Shown in pieces: positions 41,569-49,225 of a stretch of DNA of 64,000 bases; the stretch's first letter is position 1; every line of letters starts with the position of its first letter. The notes below the pieces were generated by a model. It worked only from the letters and a program-made list of their open reading frames with translations, had not been told where the DNA came from and did no database searches. This stretch comes from Klebsiella pneumoniae (lineage in GTDB: Bacteria > Pseudomonadota > Gammaproteobacteria > Steroidobacterales > Steroidobacteraceae), in assembly GCA_945873095.1 (NCBI GenBank), contig CAMCBU010000011.1, positions 1 to 64,000 on the forward strand. Reading direction: 5' to 3'. A program made the position numbers and the translations under genes.

Positions 41569-42819
41569 ATGTCGTCCACCGGAACACCTGAATCTGTCGG
41601 TCTTGCCGCCGCTTACTCCCCGCTGCAATTAGGCCCGATCGAATTGGCAAATCGGTTCGTCAAAGCCGGCACCTACGAGGGGATGAACGTCGCCAACGCG
41701 CCAAGCCAAGCGCTGCTCAAACATCATGTCGATATCGTCCGCGGAGGTGTCGCCATGACCACCTTGGGATACACCGCCGTCCACCCAGATGGACGCACCT
41801 TCGCCGAGGAAAGTTGGATCGACGCCGATAATGCCCGCGCATTTCGCGCGTTGACGCAAGCGGTACACGCCGCTGGTGGCAAGGTATCGCTGCAACTCGG
41901 CCATTGCGGGACGATGACCCGCACGCCGAACCGAACCATTCGAAAACCCGGCGGACCGTCGAAGACGCTGAACTTGTACGGCGCCATGGTCGGCGCACTC
42001 CTCACGCGCGAGATGACGACCCAAGACATCCGCGATGTCATCGAGCAGTTCGTCGATGCTGCCAAGCATGCCGCCGACGCCGGCTTCGATGCGGTCGAGT
42101 TGCATATGGGGCACGGCTACCTGCTCAGCCAGTTCCTAAGCCCGCTCGCCAATCGTCGAACGGATGCCTACGGTGGCAGTGCCGAGAATCGCGCCCGACT
42201 GCCCCGAGAGATCACCGAGGCCGTGCTCGATGCCGTGGGCGATCGCATTGCCGTCGTCGCGAAGTTGAACTTGCGCGACGGCGCTCGCGGAGGCGTCGAG
42301 ATGACTGACTCGATCGTGACCGCTCGCGCGCTGGAATCAGCGGGACTGCATGGGCTCGTCATGACGGGCGGGTTTTCACCCTACTCACCCATGTACCTCT
42401 TCCGAGGTAACTCACCCGTTCCAGCGATGCTTCAAACCGAGACCAGCCGCTGGAATCGCTTTTTGTTGAAACTCGGCGCGAAGACTGCGTTCCGAGATAC
42501 GCCGTTCGAAGAGATGTATTTTTTGAAGCATGCTCGTCAAATGCGCGAAGCCGTCCGCTTGCCGCTCGGATTACTCGGCGGGGTTCGAAGCGGTGACAAC
42601 GTGACGCAAGCCATGAAAGATGGTTTCGACTTCGTGGTGCTCGGCCGACCCCTGCTGGCCGAACCCGACTTCGTGCAACGCCTCCAGCGCGACGCATCGG
42701 CGCATTCAAGCTGCATCAATTGCAATCGCTGTGTCGCCGAGTTTTCGACGCCTGGCGGTGTACGGTGCGTGTTGAATGGGCCGAACGATCCTGCGCTCAA
42801 CGCGCGGCGGGCTGCCTGA
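41569..42819 (+). CDS. OYE-family NADH:flavin oxidoreductase with Cys cluster, lacking the FAD/NAD domain
   Basis: A 416-residue TIM-barrel flavoprotein: VSLQLGHCGTMTRT, the His-x-x-His site in ELHMGHGYLLSQFLSP, NRRTDAYGGSAENRAR and FVVLGRPLLAEPDFV. The C-terminus carries Cys382, Cys385, Cys388 and Cys400, the spacing of the [4Fe-4S] site of 2,4-dienoyl-CoA reductases. The FAD/NADH domain of that family is absent, so a separate electron donor may be needed. AGGAG precedes ATG 41569; an upstream start is rejected as it would extend through the promoter. It probably reduces an enone or dienoyl group of a steroid intermediate. It overlaps the convergent SDR by 23 bases. Confidence 0.85.
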   Translation: MSSTGTPESVGLAAAYSPLQLGPIELANRFVKAGTYEGMNVANAPSQALLKHHVDIVRGGVAMTTLGYTAVHPDGRTFAEESWIDADNARAFRALTQAVHAAGGKVSLQLGHCGTMTRTPNRTIRKPGGPSKTLNLYGAMVGALLTREMTTQDIRDVIEQFVDAAKHAADAGFDAVELHMGHGYLLSQFLSPLANRRTDAYGGSAENRARLPREITEAVLDAVGDRIAVVAKLNLRDGARGGVEMTDSIVTARALESAGLHGLVMTGGFSPYSPMYLFRGNSPVPAMLQTETSRWNRFLLKLGAKTAFRDTPFEEMYFLKHARQMREAVRLPLGLLGGVRSGDNVTQAMKDGFDFVVLGRPLLAEPDFVQRLQRDASAHSSCINCNRCVAEFSTPGGVRCVLNGPNDPALNARRAA

Positions 42820-43639
42820 AAGAGCGCTGGAAATCGAAAGTCGGCGCATCACCCGCCACTATTTTTGCGATCCGCTCCGGCACTGCAGGCAGCATATCCG
42901 GGTGTGGGAATACCCAGAACTTTCCAGCCTCAATGGCCTGAAAGCTGATCAGAGCAACGTCGCTCGGCGCCATTCCCACCCGCTCCGAACCGGCGCGCAT
43001 GGCCGCCATCAAATGTTTTGAAGTGACATCACTTGGCTCGGTATCGAAGATGCCGGTTTTAACGGCGCCTGGTGCCAGCAACGACACGCGGATCGGCGCG
43101 CCAATCGCGGCGAGATCAAGGTGCAAGGTCTCGGCGATCGCAATCACCGCCGCCTTGCTCGCCGAGTAGGCAGAGAGCATCGGTGATGGAATCAGCCCGC
43201 CCATCGAGCCGGTGATCAAAACGTTCGAAGCTGCCCCACGTGCGAGCATGTCAGGCAAGAACGCACGGATCGCATTCACGACGCCTTTGACGTTGATATC
43301 GAGTAACGCGTCGAAATCGGCGGCAGCCATTTCCCAGACTCGCCCGGGAGTCAGAACCCCCGCGTTGCAGCAAAGCAGATCCACGCCACCGAACATCGTC
43401 TTCAGTTCAGCCGACACCCGATCGAATGCGGCCACGTCGCGCACATCGAACACACGGCTATGGACGCTAGCCGCGCTGCCGGCTGCTCTGGCCATTTCGA
43501 CCGTTCGTGCAACCGTGTCGGCCCGATAATCACACGCGACGAGATGCATCCCACGCCTTGCCGCTTCGAGGGCGAGCGCTGCCCCGATACCGCTACCGGC
43601 ACCGGTAATAAGCGCGACCTTATCGCTGAGGTCGGACAT
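42797..43639 (-). CDS. SDR-family oxidoreductase at the end of unit F-minus
   Basis: A 280-residue SDR: TGAGSGIG (12-19), CNAG, Tyr158 and Lys162 (YSASK), and a hydrophilic C-terminal tail of about 35 residues. ASP in VACDYRA suggests NAD. It follows the Rieske gene by eight bases and converges on the OYE gene with a 23-base overlap. It is last of the ligase-amidohydrolase-Rieske-SDR unit. Substrate unknown; likely a hydroxyl or ketone formed by the adjacent Rieske enzyme. Confidence 0.85.
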   Translation of the reverse strand: MSDLSDKVALITGAGSGIGAALALEAARRGMHLVACDYRADTVARTVEMARAAGSAASVHSRVFDVRDVAAFDRVSAELKTMFGGVDLLCCNAGVLTPGRVWEMAAADFDALLDINVKGVVNAIRAFLPDMLARGAASNVLITGSMGGLIPSPMLSAYSASKAAVIAIAETLHLDLAAIGAPIRVSLLAPGAVKTGIFDTEPSDVTSKHLMAAMRAGSERVGMAPSDVALISFQAIEAGKFWVFPHPDMLPAVPERIAKIVAGDAPTFDFQRSFRQPAAR

Positions 43640-43647
43640 CCGACGGT

Positions 43648-44763
43648 TCAGCGCGCCTGCCGCACGTACGAGCGATTGACCTCGCTACCGCCCTCGTCGT
43701 TTGGCCACTCTGCGTAGAACTGTCGATAGTATTTACGAAATGCCGCGATCGGACCGTCGCCGTCACACAACAGCGCGTCGGGGGTGTATCGCTGACGATC
43801 CCAAACGACCTTGTCTTGATCAAGCTGCCGGCAAATATCTTTGACCATGGCGCGTGCGACCCCTGCAGACGGACCATCGATGGCCGACTTCAGTTGCGTG
43901 AAGGCAAAGCGAACGTGCGTGCAGTCTGGAGCGATGGGCGTGATTCCCGCCACCATCAAGGTTTCGCAGATTCCCGTGAACCGCGTCCACGCCTGCCCTG
44001 CACCCACCGTACCGTACGAAATCGTCCCGTCGACATCGCCACGCGGTGTCGCCATCTTGGCGGCCACCGACGCGACGCGCCGGATCCCTTCGAACTTCAC
44101 ATCGTAGTTCGGCATGCTTGCAGTGCCATGGATGTAGCGAAAATGCGCAGCGTCCACGCCGTTCTCAGCCATGTTTTGCAGGGGCCCCCACACCAGCCAC
44201 TCATGCTTCTCGTATTCACTCCAGTCGGGTGAACTGGCCTCCGGTAAGTCTTCAACCTCAAAATTGGGCTCTGCATTCTCCGGGTGGTACCACGCCCAAA
44301 TAAAGCGATTGCGTTCGACGAGACGCCACGGCCGGACACAGCTACGTTTCGCCTGTGGCGGAATCACCTTCGCGTAAGGGATCTTGGTGACCTCGCCGCT
44401 ACCGTTGTATTGCCAGGCGTGAAAGGGGCACTCGAGATCATTACCCTGCACACGGCCCGCGTGACCCATGTGGGCGCCCAAGTGACGACAGTAGGCATCG
44501 ACCATGCGAGGGACGCCATCCTCACCGCGCCACAGCGCGAGCTCTCGGTTGAAGTATCGAAGCGGCTTTACCTCGCCAATCTTCAACTCGTCCGAATAGC
44601 TCACGACGAACCAACCAAACGGCATTGGCAAATCGATACCGCGCTCGGCAGCGGGTCTCGGATTATCTAGCGGCGCCATGCGCCATTGGAGTAACTCGTC
44701 TTTGGAAAATCGAGTCAGGTATTGACGGGCAGCGGTGTTCGAAGCGATTTCCTCTTGGCTCAT
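43648..44763 (-). CDS. Second KshA-type Rieske oxygenase
   Basis: A 371-residue Rieske non-heme oxygenase. The [2Fe-2S] ligands are Cys92/His94 (YCRHLGAHMG) and Cys112/His115 (ECPFHAW). The mononuclear site is MAENGVDAAHFRYIHGT with Asp204, His207 and His212. It is KshA-like in length and layout but distinct from the protein at 18353-19426, with a longer N-terminus and no insertion between the iron-sulfur ligands. ATG 44763 overlaps the amidohydrolase stop. It may hydroxylate a different steroid position or a differently substituted nucleus. No reductase gene is adjacent. Confidence 0.85.
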   Translation of the reverse strand: MSQEEIASNTAARQYLTRFSKDELLQWRMAPLDNPRPAAERGIDLPMPFGWFVVSYSDELKIGEVKPLRYFNRELALWRGEDGVPRMVDAYCRHLGAHMGHAGRVQGNDLECPFHAWQYNGSGEVTKIPYAKVIPPQAKRSCVRPWRLVERNRFIWAWYHPENAEPNFEVEDLPEASSPDWSEYEKHEWLVWGPLQNMAENGVDAAHFRYIHGTASMPNYDVKFEGIRRVASVAAKMATPRGDVDGTISYGTVGAGQAWTRFTGICETLMVAGITPIAPDCTHVRFAFTQLKSAIDGPSAGVARAMVKDICRQLDQDKVVWDRQRYTPDALLCDGDGPIAAFRKYYRQFYAEWPNDEGGSEVNRSYVRQAR

Positions 44764-45638
44764 GATGACAGTCCTCCAAACAGCCGTGCGGCATTGTCGT
44801 GCAAGAAAAGCGGCCAGACGTTGTCTTTGAAAGGCACGTCCGGAAGCTCTCGGAAAATTCGCTCCAAAGAAAGACCCATCGGCCAATATCCCGCGTACAT
44901 GATGCGATCGGCACCGCGGGTGTTGGCGTAATTGATGATGGCTTTCGGGTAGTGCTTGGGCGCAAACGCGCTCGTCGAGTAATAAAGATTCGGCCACTTC
45001 AACATCAGCTTGACGGCCAGCTCTTCCCAAGGCTCTGCACCGTGACGCATCACGAACTTCAACTCCGGAAAAAACCAACACACCTCATCGACGAGCTCCG
45101 CATGCTGCGGCGCCATCGGCAAGCGAGGACCCGGCACACCGACATTGACGAAGATTGGCAAGTCCAGATCGACGCAAGTTGCGTAAATCGGGTACACCTT
45201 CTTGTCGTTGATTGGCACTTGCGGGTTGTTACCGCAAGGAAAGAAGCTCACGGCTTGGATGCAACCCGCTGCATGAAGACGGCGGATCTCCCGTACATCT
45301 TCCATTCCGCGATTGGGATTGACGTGATAGTCGAACAAGAAGCGATGCGGATACGCGGCACGCGCTCGCTTCACCCCTTCCGAACCTTCCCAATAGCCAA
45401 CTAGGCCCCGCGCGATCCCAAATCGATCCATTTCTTTGACCGTGAAGTCGACATAGTCGGAATCGGTCGGCAGCACCGGAATGTCCTTAAACATATATTG
45501 CGCAGGCATCTTGAACGCCTCGCGACTCTGCTGATCAAGCAACAGCGGCAGGTACGGTGTGTACCATTCCGTGTTGGTAGCGCTGACGGGAATCCCCATC
45601 ATCAAATCAATAACTTTGGCGCCTTGCGGGAAACCCAT
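44760..45638 (-). CDS. Amidohydrolase_2-family protein lacking the usual HxH motif
   Basis: A 292-residue TIM-barrel protein of the ACMSD/amidohydrolase_2 type: FDYHVNPNRGMEDVREIRRL, LKFVMRHGAEPWEELAVKLM, ADRIMYAGYWPM and FLHDNAARLFG near the end. The N-terminal metal-binding His-x-His expected after the first strand is replaced by VIDLMMGIPVS. The metal site is therefore altered or absent, which occurs in a subgroup of this family. AGGAGA precedes ATG 45638. It lies between the CoA ligase and Rieske genes. A decarboxylase, hydratase or hydrolase on a ring-cleaved acid is possible; I do not assign a reaction. Confidence 0.75.
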   Translation of the reverse strand: MGFPQGAKVIDLMMGIPVSATNTEWYTPYLPLLLDQQSREAFKMPAQYMFKDIPVLPTDSDYVDFTVKEMDRFGIARGLVGYWEGSEGVKRARAAYPHRFLFDYHVNPNRGMEDVREIRRLHAAGCIQAVSFFPCGNNPQVPINDKKVYPIYATCVDLDLPIFVNVGVPGPRLPMAPQHAELVDEVCWFFPELKFVMRHGAEPWEELAVKLMLKWPNLYYSTSAFAPKHYPKAIINYANTRGADRIMYAGYWPMGLSLERIFRELPDVPFKDNVWPLFLHDNAARLFGGLSS

Positions 45639-45644
45639 GATCGG

Positions 45645-47372
45645 TCACTCTCCTAAATGCATTCGTCGCAGAAAGACTTTATCGACCTTATCGAGATGAT
45701 TACGAACCAACGGAGTCATCTGCACTCGCACCTCGGTCGGTACCTTGTAGGCAGCCAAATGCGCGCCCACGAACTGCTGAACTTGTTCCGCAGCGACGGG
45801 GCCAGCAGACGCGTGCGGCACCACCACTGCAACGAGCCGCTCACCGAGTCGCGGATCCGGCACGCCATAGGTGGCAGCTTCGGCGAGATCCGGATGCGCC
45901 AACAACACTCGCTCGACTTCGGCGCAGTAAATGTTTTCGCCAGCGGAAATCACCATGTCTTTCTTACGATCGACGATGTACAAGAAGCCCTCGGCGTCGA
46001 CATAACCAATGTCGCCTGATCGCATATAGCCTTCGCTATCAAAGGCGCGAGCCGTTTCTTCTGGATCACCCCAATAGCCAAGCATGTTCGAGGCCGATCG
46101 AAGGCAAATTTCGCCCGGCTCGCCACTCTCGGCGAGACTACCGTCTTCCCGAACGATCTTGACCTCGGTGGTCGCTAGCACGCGACCTGCGGTAGCTGGC
46201 CGCTTGAGGTACTCCTCGCCCACGGACATGGCGACGGCACCGGTCGTTTCCGTCATACCGAAACCGGTCCCAGGCACCGCACGCGGAAACGCCTTGGTGA
46301 TCTCGGCAAGCAGCCCTTTCTGCAGCGCCTGTCCACCCGTCGACACGCTGACCAGAGAGTCCAACTTGTATTGAGCAAGATCCGGCGACTTCAAAAGATC
46401 CCACATCATGGTCGGAACGCAGGGGAACTGCGTGACCTTTTCACTCTCGATCAAGCTCAAGGCCGTTGTGGCATCCCAGCGTCGCATCAGAACGACCTTG
46501 CCACCCCGCGCCAGCGTCGAGAGCAACCCGGTATGCAAACCACTCGTGTGAAAGAATGGAAACATCAACAGCATACTGGTCTGGGGCGACATCGCCGAAA
46601 GCTGTTGCAAAGAAATCCCGTACCGAGCAGCCATATCCATCGCGATACGGTAACCGGCATACAAATTGGTCCAAACCGAGTTGCAGGTGCCGAGTTGACT
46701 GAGCACAGCCCCCTTGGCTCGGCCAGTGGTGCCCGAAGTAAACAGGATGGTTGCTGGATCGGCCGGCTGCAACACGGGCGCAGCAACGGCGGGCGAATCT
46801 GGCAGTGGCGACTCGGCTGGTGATGCCAACACGTCATCGAGGCGCAGCGCTCCCGCGCCTAGCGCGACCTCCACTGCCGCGCGCTCCCGTGCCGACTCCG
46901 ACTCGGGCAAAGCAACATCAACAGCGACGATGACCGGAACCTTCGTAACATGAGCGGCCAACTCGCGACCACAGCGACTATCGACCATCATCAAACAAAC
47001 GCCGATCGAATCGCGCGCCGCAGCCAACTCCTCACCGGCCGCGCGGCTGTTGAGCACCACCGGCACCGCTCCAAGTCGGGCGAGCGCCAGGAAGCAATGA
47101 ATCCAGTCTGGAATATTGCGCATCGCAAGGCCGACGCGACTGCCCGCACCGATGGCGTATCGCTGTCGCAGGGCATGGGCGATCCGATCGACCTTGCTCG
47201 AGACCTCACGATACGAGAGGCGCTGGCCTGAGTAGACGATGCAGGTGGCATCCGAATCCCAAGGCGCCGCCTGCAGCAACGCCGGTAGCGTCCGCGGTGC
47301 GTTTCGGAAAATGCGACACCGAACCCCGCGGAAAACCTCGTCGGTCAGTTCAAACTGAGCTTCCGTTGACAC
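45645..47372 (-). CDS. AMP-dependent acyl-CoA synthetase
   Basis: A roughly 575-residue ANL ligase: ILFTSGTTGRAKGAVLSQ, MFPFFHTSGLHTGLLST, GTGFGMTETTGA, GDIGYVDAEGFLYIVDRKKD and ISAGENIYCAEVE. The last motif is degenerate (NHLDKVDKVFLR instead of NxxGKxxR) but keeps a lysine. GTG 47372 is preferred, with AAGGTGG five bases before; GTG 47381 is also possible. It heads the ligase-amidohydrolase-Rieske-SDR unit from operator F. It is distinct from the FadD3- and FadD19-like enzymes, so a third carboxylated steroid or fragment is implied. Confidence 0.83.
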   Translation of the reverse strand: MSTEAQFELTDEVFRGVRCRIFRNAPRTLPALLQAAPWDSDATCIVYSGQRLSYREVSSKVDRIAHALRQRYAIGAGSRVGLAMRNIPDWIHCFLALARLGAVPVVLNSRAAGEELAAARDSIGVCLMMVDSRCGRELAAHVTKVPVIVAVDVALPESESARERAAVEVALGAGALRLDDVLASPAESPLPDSPAVAAPVLQPADPATILFTSGTTGRAKGAVLSQLGTCNSVWTNLYAGYRIAMDMAARYGISLQQLSAMSPQTSMLLMFPFFHTSGLHTGLLSTLARGGKVVLMRRWDATTALSLIESEKVTQFPCVPTMMWDLLKSPDLAQYKLDSLVSVSTGGQALQKGLLAEITKAFPRAVPGTGFGMTETTGAVAMSVGEEYLKRPATAGRVLATTEVKIVREDGSLAESGEPGEICLRSASNMLGYWGDPEETARAFDSEGYMRSGDIGYVDAEGFLYIVDRKKDMVISAGENIYCAEVERVLLAHPDLAEAATYGVPDPRLGERLVAVVVPHASAGPVAAEQVQQFVGAHLAAYKVPTEVRVQMTPLVRNHLDKVDKVFLRRMHLGE

Positions 47373-47466
47373 CCCGACCACCTTGTTGTGGAATGTGTCG
47401 ATAGTAGCAGTTGCAAGCCTAGAAACAACGTTTTCGACGGCTAATCGAGCTTGCGACCGTATAAAT

Positions 47467-47494
47467 GCGTAAAGTTGATGGTCAACTTATACGC
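47467..47494. promoter_or_regulatory. Operator F: 28-bp inverted repeat, most symmetric copy
   Basis: GCGTAAAGTTGA at 47467-47478 faces TCAACTTATACGC at 47482-47494, so symmetry runs almost through the centre. A leftward promoter is embedded: TTGACC at 47485-47480 and TATACG at 47463-47458, 16 bases apart. A bound protein would cover the -35 of the ligase unit. It lies 35 bases before the rightward SDR start. Confidence 0.78.
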
Positions 47495-47529
47495 AAATGC
47501 AATGCGGCGATAGCCGCCGGGGGATGACG

Positions 47530-48309
47530 ATGGAGCGACGACTTGCTGGCCGAGTGGCCCTCATCACAGGCGCAAGCCAAGGCATTGGCGCGGCGATCGC
47601 AAAACGCCTCGCCCATGAGGGGGCACACGTTGCCATCTGTGCGCGCGGGTCCGAGAAACTCGTCGAGACCGCTGCAGCGATCGAGGCCGCCGGAGGCCGC
47701 GTCAGCTACCGCGCGTTCGATGTCGCCGACCACACCGCGTTGGCCGATTTCGTCGCCTCGACGGCCGCCGACCAAGGACGGCTCGACATCGTGGTGAACA
47801 ACGCACCGTCAGTCACCTACTCGGCGATCGTCGACATGACGCCCGAGACTTTCCGCAAAGATTTCGATGTCAACGTGAACTCCGCATTCGTCACAACCCG
47901 TGAGGCATTTAAAGTGATGCTGCCGGCGCAGCGCGGATCCATCATCAACATTTCCTCGATCAATGGTGTATTAGCGCTTGGCAACATGTCTGCCTACGGA
48001 GCAGCTAAAGCAGCGCTGATCCACTTCACCCGCTGCGCTGCGATGGAAGGCGCTCGCGCTAACGTGCGTGTCAACGCCATTGCTCCTGGCGTGATCAACA
48101 CGCCCGCGACCGCGGCAGGCTTCGCAGGACCGTACGCTGAATGGGGCAAAAAAATCGCAGCCCAAGTGCCGATGGGGCGGTTTGGCGAGGCCGATGAGAT
48201 CGCTGGCGTCGCCGCCTTTTTGGCGAGTGATGACGCGAGTTACGTGACTGCCACTTGCTTGTCGGTCGATGGCGGCAAGGCCGCAGAACTCGTCGTCCCC
48301 GCGCCCTGA
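47530..48309 (+). CDS. SDR-family oxidoreductase, first gene of unit F-plus
   Basis: A 259-residue SDR: TGASQGIG (13-20), a variant NNAPS instead of NNAG (90-94), Tyr156 and Lys160 (YGAAK). Three in-frame starts exist (47497, 47524, 47530). ATG 47530 best fits a GGGGGA spaced six bases upstream and the SDR N-terminus; 47497 lies only two bases from the operator edge. It starts the six-gene rightward unit. Hydroxysteroid dehydrogenase activity is inferred from setting. Confidence 0.83.
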   Translation: MERRLAGRVALITGASQGIGAAIAKRLAHEGAHVAICARGSEKLVETAAAIEAAGGRVSYRAFDVADHTALADFVASTAADQGRLDIVVNNAPSVTYSAIVDMTPETFRKDFDVNVNSAFVTTREAFKVMLPAQRGSIINISSINGVLALGNMSAYGAAKAALIHFTRCAAMEGARANVRVNAIAPGVINTPATAAGFAGPYAEWGKKIAAQVPMGRFGEADEIAGVAAFLASDDASYVTATCLSVDGGKAAELVVPAP

Positions 48310-48342
48310 TCACATCACCCATTTTCTAATACGAGGTTCAGC

Positions 48343-49170
48343 ATGACACTCCAAGGAAAAGCCGCTCTGGTCACCGGGGCAGGACAAGGTATCGGTCGCG
48401 CTTGCGCACTCGCACTTGCCGAGGTCGGCGCGCGCGTGGCCGTGGTCGACCTGAAGCAAGAAGCCGCCGACGCCACCCTCGCCTTGCTGCCAGATCCCTC
48501 GCGCCATTTGGCGCTGACAGCCAACGTCGCTGACAGCGCGGCGGTCAAAGAGGCCTTTGCGAAAACGGCCGCCGCATTCGGGCGACTCGACATCCTCGTC
48601 AACAACGCAGGCACCGGCACCGGCCCCAACGATGGGAGTGCCAAAATGTACGAGCTGATGGCTCAAAAAAATGCGGAGATCGCGCGCGGCGAAACTCCGA
48701 AGACGCATGTCGAACAAGCGATCTACATGGAAGATGAAGGTTGGCGCGCCGTCATGGCGGTCAATCTCGATGGCGCTTTCTATTGCACGCGCGAGGCACT
48801 GCGCCTCATGGCGGCGCACGACATCCGTGGTTCGATCGTGAATATCGCCTCCACCGCCGTGCAATCTGGTGAAGGACCTCTTCACTACGTAACGAGTAAA
48901 GCAGCGCTCGTCGGCATGACCCGCGCGCTGGCACGCGAGGTTGCCTCCCGCGGTATACGCATCAATGCGGTAGCGCCCGGCCCAACCGATACGCCACTGA
49001 TGAGATCAATCCCGGACGAGTGGATCAGCAGCCTAGAAAAAGCAATCCCGCTCGGCCGTCTTGCCAAACCGTCAGAAGTGGCGGCCGCTGTTCGCTTCCT
49101 TGCTAGCGACGAAGCGTCGTACGTCACCGGCAGCGTGCTCGTTGCCAACGGCGGCTCGTACTTTTTCTGA
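48343..49170 (+). CDS. SDR-family oxidoreductase with internal insertion
   Basis: A 275-residue SDR: TGAGQGIG (11-18), NNAG (87-90), Tyr182 and Lys186 (YVTSK). Between the NNAG and the active-site strand it carries an insertion of about 30 residues (98-128: PNDGSAKMYELMAQKN, then EIARGETPKTHVEQ), not usual in classical SDRs. GAGG lies upstream of ATG 48343. It lies 33 bases after the previous SDR and before the TonB receptor. The substrate is unknown; the insertion may shape the binding pocket. Confidence 0.85.
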   Translation: MTLQGKAALVTGAGQGIGRACALALAEVGARVAVVDLKQEAADATLALLPDPSRHLALTANVADSAAVKEAFAKTAAAFGRLDILVNNAGTGTGPNDGSAKMYELMAQKNAEIARGETPKTHVEQAIYMEDEGWRAVMAVNLDGAFYCTREALRLMAAHDIRGSIVNIASTAVQSGEGPLHYVTSKAALVGMTRALAREVASRGIRINAVAPGPTDTPLMRSIPDEWISSLEKAIPLGRLAKPSEVAAAVRFLASDEASYVTGSVLVANGGSYFF

Positions 49171-49225
49171 TCGAGACAACATAGCGCCCAACTTCAAACC
49201 ACATTCTCCTACGACGAGGTTGATC

